NCBI GenBank assembly: GCA_037439785.1
Contig: JBBIVJ010000019.1
Span: forward strand, 1 to 64,000
DNA length: 64,000 bases
Source: DSVZ01 sp037439785
GTDB taxonomy: Bacteria > Verrucomicrobiota > Verrucomicrobiia > Limisphaerales > J093
Direction: 5' to 3'
Each line of letters starts with the position of its first letter. The stretch's first letter is position 1. The position numbers and the translations under genes are program-made. The notes beneath the pieces are model-generated. The model was not told the DNA's origin, did no database searches, and worked only from the letters and a program-made list of their open reading frames with translations. This document shows, one piece after another, positions 58,006 through 64,000 of the stretch.

Positions 58006-59256
58006 TCACTCGGTCTCCTCCTCCGGCTCCGGCGGAGGCAGGACGGCGTCCACCGGATTCTCGGGGACGGGCGCGGCGGGCGCGGCGTTGGTGCTGGTGG
58101 CGGCGGCTGGCGGGGGCGGGGCCTGGAGGAAGTCCCCGCGTTTTTTGAGGACCGAATCGAGGGTCCATTTGGAGACCAGGAAGACGCGGCCGGCGAGGAG
58201 CTGTTCGTTGCGGAGTTTGGTGGAGAGCTTCTCGACCTTGTCCTTGAACTCCTTGTCGAGCTTTTCCTTGTCTTCGGGCTTTTCGTCCTGGACGGGGGTG
58301 CGTTCCCGGGGCAGCTCGGCCTGGACGTCCACGGTGAGGTGGTATTTTTCCTCGGTGCCTTTCTGGGCCGCCTTCAGGTGGTAGCGGAAGGCGTCGGCGG
58401 TCTGGATTTCGATGGAAACGGGCTGGTTCAGGCCGAGGGCAGCCGGGTCCTGCCCGACGACAACATCCTCGAAGCTGGGCCAGGCGAGCACGCTCCCCAG
58501 GACGCCGAGCTTGGTGGGATCGAGTTTATCCTCCGGCCCGAGGTCGGCGAGGGTCCAGTCGTTGGTTTCACTGGCGCGGGTCATCTTCCAGGAGTTGGTG
58601 GGGGCGTCGGGGTAGGTGACGGCGATGGAGAGGGGTTTTTCGACCTTGAAGAAGTCGCGGCTGAGCCAGGTTTCGGGGCGGGGTTCGAGGTTGCTGAAGG
58701 ATTCGGCGACGAGGCTGGCGCCGCTGGCGGCGTCGCCTTCGAGCATGACGTAGCGACCGTCGGGCCAGCCTTCCTCGCCGCCCAGGGGGGAGGGGGTGGC
58801 GGGTTGGCGGCGGTGTTGTTTGCCCAGCAGCAGGGTGCGGAGGGCCTTGCCGTCGCGGTCCTGCAGGGTGAGGACGGTGGCGGGGTGGTTGGTGGCGTCG
58901 GGGTTGAGTTCCAGCCGTTCGAGGGCGGCGGGGCCGAGGGGGCCGGCGAGGGGCTGGACCACCTTGAGGTCCCAGAGCTTGCGGAGCATTTCGCCCACCT
59001 CGGTGAAGTTGGCGGGGAAGTCGCCGCGTTCGGCCACGACCCAGCGGTCGTCTTTCTGGGCGAGGGTCAGGGAGTTGGTGCCCTGGCGGATGACCACGCG
59101 GGCGACGGCGTTGACGTCGAAGTCGCCGAGCACCTTGCGTCCCATTTGGGAGGTGGAGGCCTGATAGGAGGAGGCATCGCGGCTGCGTAGCCAGAGGCCC
59201 AGGCCGCCGAGGAGGACAAAGGCAACCAGGATGAACGTGAGCTGTTTGCGGTTCAT
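58006..59256 (-). CDS. DUF4340 protein of the GldG-type ABC cluster
   Basis: A 416-residue exported or membrane-anchored protein. One N-terminal helix (LTFILVAFVLLGGLGLWL), then the DUF4340 domain: LGDFDVNAVARVVIRQGTNSLTLAQKDDRWVVAERGDFPANFTEVGEMLRKLWDLKVVQP is diagnostic. A Lys/Glu-rich helix (KPEDKEKLDKEFKDKVEKLSTKL) and an acidic Pro tail follow. DUF4340 genes regularly sit after gldG/gldF-like ABC genes, as here. ATG overlaps the GldG stop (ATGA). Confidence 0.9.
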   Translation of the reverse strand: MNRKQLTFILVAFVLLGGLGLWLRSRDASSYQASTSQMGRKVLGDFDVNAVARVVIRQGTNSLTLAQKDDRWVVAERGDFPANFTEVGEMLRKLWDLKVVQPLAGPLGPAALERLELNPDATNHPATVLTLQDRDGKALRTLLLGKQHRRQPATPSPLGGEEGWPDGRYVMLEGDAASGASLVAESFSNLEPRPETWLSRDFFKVEKPLSIAVTYPDAPTNSWKMTRASETNDWTLADLGPEDKLDPTKLGVLGSVLAWPSFEDVVVGQDPAALGLNQPVSIEIQTADAFRYHLKAAQKGTEEKYHLTVDVQAELPRERTPVQDEKPEDKEKLDKEFKDKVEKLSTKLRNEQLLAGRVFLVSKWTLDSVLKKRGDFLQAPPPPAAATSTNAAPAAPVPENPVDAVLPPPEPEEETE

Positions 59257-61193
59257 TTGGCAGCGGTCTTTCTGCGTTTGATCACGGCGAGGGAGAGGCC
59301 GGCCACCGCCACCAGGGCGGGCATGGCGGCGGTGTTGAGCCATTTGAGCCGGGTCTCGAGGGCGTCAATGTCCCGGCGAAGCTGTTTGCTGACCTCCCTG
59401 AGTTCGCGGTTGGTGCGGGCCTCCTTGGCGCGCAGGTTGGCGATTTCCTGTTGGATGTCCGGGGGCAGGATAACGCGCTGGTTTTGCGGGTCGCGGTTGG
59501 CCAGGAGATCGTTGAGCTTACGCTGCGTCTCGGCGGCGTCGTCCTTGAGACGCTTGATGGTGTCGCGGTAGCGCTGTTCGGCCCGGGCCTGGATGTTTTT
59601 GACGACCTCGAATTCGCGCCGCTCCACGCCGCGGCTGCGGACGCGGATGAGGTCGCTGTCGCCCATCAACTGCTCGACGAGGTTCTGGACAAAGCTGAGG
59701 TTGCCGTTGAAGGGGATGATGAGTTTCTGACCGAAGAAGTTCTGGATTTGGGCGCAGAACTGGTCGTAGAGCAGGTCGGTATCGCCCACCAGCACCACCA
59801 CGCCGTCCCGGGTGGCTTCCTTGAGCGGCTCGGCCGGTGCGGTCTCGGTTTTTTGCTCCTGCTCGCCCTCGGGCGTGGGCGTGGTGTCGGCCGGCTTGCC
59901 CTCCGGGAAGGCGGTCTTGAATTTGCCGGTCAGGCGCAGGGCCAGGGTAAGTTCCTTTTCTTCCGGTTTGAAATCCTTGAGGTCGGTGCCGCCGCCGAAC
60001 TGGGCGAGCATCTTGTCCACCCGCATCGAGTTGGGGGAGGACTTGAACAGGACGGTCTGGGTCAGGCCGGGGACCGCCGAGCCGGTGAACACGGCCGCCG
60101 CGGGCAGCAGCACGTTGTCCAGGTCCGCGGTGGCCACGTCCTCGCGGTTGATGGCGCGGGGGGTCAAGGACAGCCAGGTGAGGTCCGGCATGGGCCGGCC
60201 GTCGTCGCGGCGGCGGACCTGGGTGAAGAATTCCCGGTCGGCGAGGACCTTGTTGACGTCGAACTCCAGTCCCCAGGCCTTGAGAAGCTTCTCCAGGGTC
60301 GAGCTGGACTGGGCGGTGCGCTGGAGCATGTTTTGCATGCCCATCGCGTTGCGGGAGTCCACCAGCGACAGCGGGTCCAGGAAGGCGATCAACTTGCCGC
60401 CGCGCAGCAGGAACTGGTCAATGGCGAACTGGGTTTTGTCCGAGATGCCCGCGGGGTGCACCACCACCAGCACCTCGATGTCGTCGTCAATCTTGTCGGC
60501 GGTCAGTTCGATCTGGCGGACTTTGAAGTCCCGCTGCAACTCGGTGAGGAGGACCCACGGGTCCTGGCCGCCGCCCATTGCCATCATGGGGTTGAACCGC
60601 TGGCCAAACACGGGCAGGGCGGTCATCAGTCCCAGGTTGGGCTTCTGGGGATTGATCACCTGGGCGATGGCGCGGGTCAGGTCGTATTCCAGCAGCCGCT
60701 CCCGCTGGGGGTCCAGGAAGGGCAGGGCAGCCTTCTGGTCCAGACAGGTGACGGCCAGGCCGAGGTAAACCTTGTCACCCATGCCCACCAGCCCCGCCGG
60801 GCCGAGCACCTGGCCCTCGATACCGTCCAGGCGTGCCGAGTCTTCCGCATCCGAGTCGGGGACGGGATCGAACTTCTTGACCTGAATCTTGCCGCGCGCG
60901 ACCTGCTGGTACTCGGCAAGGAGGTCTTCGACGCGGTCGGCGTAGTTCCGCATCATCACCGGCATTTCGGTCGAGCTGCGGGTGCGGTAGAAATGGATCA
61001 CCACCGGCGTATCAATCTTGGCCAGGATGCGCCGGGTGCCCTCCGAGAGGGTGTAGAGGCGGTCCTCGGTCAGGTCCACCCGCAGCCGCAGGAAGCTGAA
61101 GATGGTGCCCGCGGCCACCAGGATCAGGAACATGGCCGCCACTCCCAGGCCGGAGTACAGCAACGGTTCCCACTTGTGTTTGGCTTGCGTCAT
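59253..61193 (-). CDS. GldG-like auxiliary component of an ABC exporter
   Basis: A 646-residue protein with an N-terminal helix (about 13-35), a large periplasmic region and a C-terminal helix (MPALVAVAGLSLAVI). Blocks: LTEDRLYTLSEGTRRILAKIDTPVVIHFYRTRSSTEMPV, NYADRVEDLLAEYQQVARGKIQVKKFDP, IEVLVVVHPAGISDKTQFAIDQFLLRGGKLIAFLDPLS and VVLVGDTDLLYDQF. In Bacteroidetes GldG and GldF support gliding; in other phyla the family has unknown export roles. A coiled coil (about 545-620) precedes the last helix. Confidence 0.9.
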   Translation of the reverse strand: MTQAKHKWEPLLYSGLGVAAMFLILVAAGTIFSFLRLRVDLTEDRLYTLSEGTRRILAKIDTPVVIHFYRTRSSTEMPVMMRNYADRVEDLLAEYQQVARGKIQVKKFDPVPDSDAEDSARLDGIEGQVLGPAGLVGMGDKVYLGLAVTCLDQKAALPFLDPQRERLLEYDLTRAIAQVINPQKPNLGLMTALPVFGQRFNPMMAMGGGQDPWVLLTELQRDFKVRQIELTADKIDDDIEVLVVVHPAGISDKTQFAIDQFLLRGGKLIAFLDPLSLVDSRNAMGMQNMLQRTAQSSSTLEKLLKAWGLEFDVNKVLADREFFTQVRRRDDGRPMPDLTWLSLTPRAINREDVATADLDNVLLPAAAVFTGSAVPGLTQTVLFKSSPNSMRVDKMLAQFGGGTDLKDFKPEEKELTLALRLTGKFKTAFPEGKPADTTPTPEGEQEQKTETAPAEPLKEATRDGVVVLVGDTDLLYDQFCAQIQNFFGQKLIIPFNGNLSFVQNLVEQLMGDSDLIRVRSRGVERREFEVVKNIQARAEQRYRDTIKRLKDDAAETQRKLNDLLANRDPQNQRVILPPDIQQEIANLRAKEARTNRELREVSKQLRRDIDALETRLKWLNTAAMPALVAVAGLSLAVIKRRKTAAK

Positions 61194-61223
61194 GGCGGAA
61201 GCGTCAGGTTCAGGGTTGGAAGC

Positions 61224-62048
61224 TCAGCCGGCGCGGTGACTGCGGATGATCACGCCGGTGGTGAAGAGGCAGAACACCATCACCAGGAGGAAGTACACCA
61301 CATCGCGCAGGTCCAGGACCCCGCGCTGGAAGCCCTCGAAGTGCGGCATCACGCTGAACGAGGCCACCAGCTCCAGCAGCCAGGTTGGCGCCCAGGTCAG
61401 CTCATCGGTCACCGGCGGCCAGCCCGCCAGCACCAGGAACAGGCAGCCCACCACCGACAGGATGAAGCTGACCACCTGGTTGCGGGTCATGGCCGAGGTC
61501 ATCGAGCCGACGGACAAATACGCCCCCGCCAGCAACAGGCTGCCCAGGTAGCCACAAAAGACTGCCCCCACGTCGGGGTCTCCCAGATAGGCCACCGTGA
61601 GGATCATGGGGAAGGTCAACGCCAGGGCCAGCCCCAGAAACAGCCAGGAGGCCAGAAACTTCCCCACAATGGCCTGCCAGGGCGTCACCGGCATTGTCAG
61701 CAACAGTTCCAAGGTGCCCACCCGCCGCTCCTCCGCCCACAAGCGCATCCCCACCGCCGGGACCAGGAACAGATACATCCAGGGATGCCACATGAAGAAC
61801 GAGCCGAGCGACGCCTCGTTGCGCAGGAAAAACCGGCCCACGTTGAAGGTGAAGAACCCGTTCAAGATCAGGAAAATCACGATGAAGACATAGGCCACCG
61901 GCGACGCGAAGTAGCCGGCCAGCTCGCGCTTCGCGATGGCCCAGATGTTCTGGAGGGCGCCGGCGTGTTCGCCGGCCGCCACCCGGCGGTCGGCCGCCGA
62001 CGCGGCCGGGGCAGGGGAGGGGACCGAAGGAGAGATGGTTTCACTCAT
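61224..62048 (-). CDS. ABC transporter permease (GldF-like)
   Basis: A 274-residue permease with about six helices and a disordered N-terminal 35 residues rich in Ala and Pro. Family segments: NIWAIAKRELAGYFASPVAYVFIVIFLILNGFFTFNVGRFF, LGSFFMWHPWMYLFLVPAVGMRLWAEERRVGTLELLLTMPVTPWQAIVGKFLASWLFL. Typical of ABC-2 type permeases beside GldG. Overlaps the ATPase gene by 8 bases. Confidence 0.92.
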   Translation of the reverse strand: MSETISPSVPSPAPAASAADRRVAAGEHAGALQNIWAIAKRELAGYFASPVAYVFIVIFLILNGFFTFNVGRFFLRNEASLGSFFMWHPWMYLFLVPAVGMRLWAEERRVGTLELLLTMPVTPWQAIVGKFLASWLFLGLALALTFPMILTVAYLGDPDVGAVFCGYLGSLLLAGAYLSVGSMTSAMTRNQVVSFILSVVGCLFLVLAGWPPVTDELTWAPTWLLELVASFSVMPHFEGFQRGVLDLRDVVYFLLVMVFCLFTTGVIIRSHRAG

Positions 62049-63018
62049 GGCTTGAAGATTCGTTCACCGTGCGGGTGGTGTCGGACAGGGTGATGCGCCG
62101 GAAGACCTCGTCCAGGCGGCCCTCCTCGACGCGCAGCTCGAGCAGCTTCCAGCGTTCGCGCACCGCCAGCTCGTAAATGCCGGCCTGCAATTCGCCATTG
62201 CGGCCGCCGGCCTGGGGGTAGGCACGCACTCGCACCTCGGGCTGCTCTTGCAGGACCAGCGTCCGCTTGACCCCCGGCAGCTCTCGCAACTTCTGGTTCA
62301 CCGTGGCGGCGGCTACGCCGTGCACCGCCACGGCCACCGCCCCGGCCAGTTCCGAGCGTTGCCGCAGCTCGGTGGGGGTGCCGTTGGCCACGATCTTGCC
62401 GCGGTCAATGATGATCGCGCGGGTGCAGGCGGCATCCACCTCCTCGAGGATGTGGGTGGAAAACACGATGGCCTTGCTCTGGCCCATGCGGCGGATCAGG
62501 GTGCGGACCTCGTGCTTCTGGTTCGGGTCCAGGCCGTCGGTTGGCTCGTCCAGGATGAGCACCGGCGGGTCATGGATGATGGACTGGGCAAAACAGGTGC
62601 GGTGGCGGTAGCCCTTGGAGAGGGTGTCCACGCTCTGGTGGACCACGCTGTCGAGGAAGCACACCTCGATGGCGCGCAGCACGGCCCTGCGTTTGGCCTC
62701 GCCCCGCAGGCCCCGCAGCTCGGCGGCAAAATTCAAAAAGCCCCACACCGTCATGTCCGTGTAGGCCGGGGCGTTTTCGGGCAGGTAGCCAATCAGGCGC
62801 TTGGCGGCGATGGGATGCTCGACCATGTCATGGCCGCCGACGCGCACCCGGCCGGCGGTGGGGGGGATGAAACCGGTGATCATGCGCATGGTGGTGGATT
62901 TGCCGGCCCCGTTGGGACCCAGAAAGCCCAGCACCTCCCCCCGCTCCACGGTGAACGAGACGCCATTGACGGCCAGCTTCGGCCCGAAGGCCTTGACCAG
63001 GTTCTCGACTGTGATCAT
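62041..63018 (-). CDS. ABC transporter ATPase (GldA-like)
   Basis: A 325-residue ABC ATPase. Walker A GPNGAGKST (34-42), signature LSKGY, Walker B LILDEPTDGLDP and H-loop STHILEEVD are intact. Extra C-terminal 100 residues (about 225-325) resemble the DUF4162-type tail of ABC-2 ATPases. It pairs with the permease, GldG and DUF4340 proteins downstream. ATG 63018 begins MITVENLVKAFG. Confidence 0.95.
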   Translation of the reverse strand: MITVENLVKAFGPKLAVNGVSFTVERGEVLGFLGPNGAGKSTTMRMITGFIPPTAGRVRVGGHDMVEHPIAAKRLIGYLPENAPAYTDMTVWGFLNFAAELRGLRGEAKRRAVLRAIEVCFLDSVVHQSVDTLSKGYRHRTCFAQSIIHDPPVLILDEPTDGLDPNQKHEVRTLIRRMGQSKAIVFSTHILEEVDAACTRAIIIDRGKIVANGTPTELRQRSELAGAVAVAVHGVAAATVNQKLRELPGVKRTLVLQEQPEVRVRAYPQAGGRNGELQAGIYELAVRERWKLLELRVEEGRLDEVFRRITLSDTTRTVNESSSHE

Positions 63019-63400
63019 GCGTCGGTCTCCAAAAGCGCCACCGGCCGACCGGTCTTCCCCGGGGCGGTGGCTTGGGCCGCGGTCCCTTCCGCAGCCGCCG
63101 CGGACGGCCTTTGTTTTTACACCCTCTGTCAAGAGGCGGAAGGCATTCATTTAGACAAAATGCCCGCCAAACGTTCAAACAAATCCTGCGCGTCCTCCCC
63201 TGCTCGGCTCCAGCTTGCTTGGGGAATCAGGCAGGACCGGGGGCCAACCCTCCCGCCCCACGCAGGGAGGGACCGCCTCCTCGCGGTCCCGGCGTGGCAG
63301 GCAAGGAGTAGCTGCTGACGTGAGCCTGCTGTAGGCATTGCCGGCGAGGGCCGGGGCGATGCGCCTCCACACGGATGGCTTCCCGCCTCCGGTCTCCGCC
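63019..63400. repeat. Gap between the ABC cluster and glcD, repeat-rich
   Basis: No gene. An AT-richer stretch around 63110-63160 contains TTGACA (63127-63132, minus strand) that may belong to the ABC cluster promoter, though no good -10 was found. The right part carries an ACCCTCCC-type sequence, the GGGACCG hairpin (63269-63290) and a degenerate GTGA-loop unit (63307-63335). Confidence 0.7.
63269..63290. repeat. GGGACCG..CGGTCCC hairpin, copy 3
   Basis: GGGACCGCC-TCCT-CGCGGTCCC; eight of nine stem pairs form. Matches copies at 11538 and 36736. Confidence 0.8.
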
Positions 63401-64000
63401 TTACACCACCTTGCCGGGATTGAGGATGTCATGGGGGTCCAGCGTCTGGCGCAGGGTGCGCATGAGCTGCAGCCCCACCTCGCCCACCTGTTGCGGCAGG
63501 AAGGCCTTTTTGGCCACGCCCACGCCGTGTTCACCGGTGATGGTGCCGCCCAGCCGGAGGGCCTCGGCGAACAGTTCCTGGAACGCCGCCTCGACGCGTT
63601 GCATCTCGTCGGCGTTGCGCTCATCGGTCAGAAAGGTCGGATGCAGGTTGCCGTCGCCGAAGTGGCCGAAGGTGCCGATGCGCAGGTGGTACTTTTGCGC
63701 CACGGCCTGGATGCCGCGCACCATGCGGGCCAGTTCGCTGCGGGGCACGGTCACGTCCTCGAGGATGGTGGTGGGGGCGACGCGGGCCAGGGCGGAGAAG
63801 GCGGTCCGGCGGGCGGCGGCCAGGCGGGCGGCTTCCTCGTCACTTTGGGCCACGCGCACCTCGCCGCAGCCGTGGCGGCGGGCGATCTCGACCATGCGGG
63901 TCGCCTCCTCCTCGACCACGGCGGGGTGGCCGTCGGTCTCCATGAGCAGCAGGGCCTCGCAGTCGCGCGGCAGGCCGATCCGGGCGTAGTCGTCCACGCA
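63401..64000 (-). CDS. glcD: Glycolate oxidase FAD subunit GlcD, C-terminal part (cut by window edge)
   Basis: The last 199 residues of an FAD-linked oxidase of the GlcD/D-lactate dehydrogenase family; the gene continues beyond the right edge. Seen here: LLMETDGHPAVVEEEATRMVEIAR, FGHFGDGNLHPTFLTD and GGTITGEHGVGVAKKAFLPQQVG, then the ending DPHDILNPGKVV. The FAD-binding half is outside the window. Partner subunits are not visible. Confidence 0.93.
   Translation of the reverse strand, partial: CVDDYARIGLPRDCEALLLMETDGHPAVVEEEATRMVEIARRHGCGEVRVAQSDEEAARLAAARRTAFSALARVAPTTILEDVTVPRSELARMVRGIQAVAQKYHLRIGTFGHFGDGNLHPTFLTDERNADEMQRVEAAFQELFAEALRLGGTITGEHGVGVAKKAFLPQQVGEVGLQLMRTLRQTLDPHDILNPGKVV

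Overview
The window is GC-rich DNA of a Gram-negative bacterium. Lipid A and outer-membrane genes (lpxI, lptE-like, a BamD-like TPR protein), a rod-shape mre operon, a PEP-CTERM protein and two Tat-exported sugar-type enzymes together suggest a Verrucomicrobiota-like organism, perhaps the Limisphaera/Pedosphaera group. That assignment is an inference from gene content and from the style of the intergenic repeats; no 16S gene is present. Layout, left to right. 1-3820 (+): an MBOAT O-acyltransferase with an unclear 5' end and its SGNH partner, then envelope genes (TPR/BamD-like, LptE-like). 3899-8900 (-): a complete five-subunit NAD-linked [NiFe] hydrogenase operon hoxEFUYH, tightly overlapped except for a 165-base hoxY-hoxH spacer that carries a perfect 17-bp inverted repeat. 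9173-10065 (+): a PEP-CTERM protein with a textbook terminator. 10079-18702 (-): ubiA, holB, rhaB-like kinase, an HTH-EIIA fusion, two tRNAs on the + strand, yqgE, a DUF167 gene with an odd C-terminal overlap, yggT-like, and sucD without sucC. 19217-24543: sugar isomerase/epimerase-like protein, APH-like kinase, CE1-type esterase, tRNA-Ala, unknown protein. 24777-31290: agmatine deiminase, small membrane proteins, rpsT, thioesterase, GrpE-like membrane protein, WecG-type glycosyltransferase, GH13_18 phosphorylase. 31402-35260 (+): DUF2062 protein and a hisF-hisI-membrane protein-trpE operon. 35329-42845: tRNA-Leu, lpxI, SSS symporter, rdgB, Gfo/Idh/MocA protein and a HEAT-repeat protein. 43027-50727 (-): mreB-mreC-mreD-mrdA-rodA-rng. 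50866-57445: M50 protease with CBS domains, CoA-binding protein, TolC-like protein, thioesterase and an 860-residue glycosidase-like/GT2 fusion. 57455-63018 (-): a GldA/F/G-type ABC cluster with a DUF4340 protein. 63401-64000 (-): the C-terminal part of a glycolate oxidase subunit GlcD, cut by the window edge. How the parts fit: the hox enzyme would exchange electrons between NAD(H) and H2 in the cytoplasm; lptE/lpxI/BamD-like and the mre operon build the envelope and cell shape; esterase, rhamnulose kinase, isomerase, MocA-type protein and GH13 phosphorylase fit a saccharolytic lifestyle. The longer gaps between genes are filled by several families of short hairpin repeats, two of which show compensating base changes between copies. 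Upstream of many genes a recurring TTGNNN-N16-18-TAGGCT-like promoter pattern can be read, in several cases so close to the start codon that the mRNA would be leaderless. I see no transposase, CRISPR array or phage gene.
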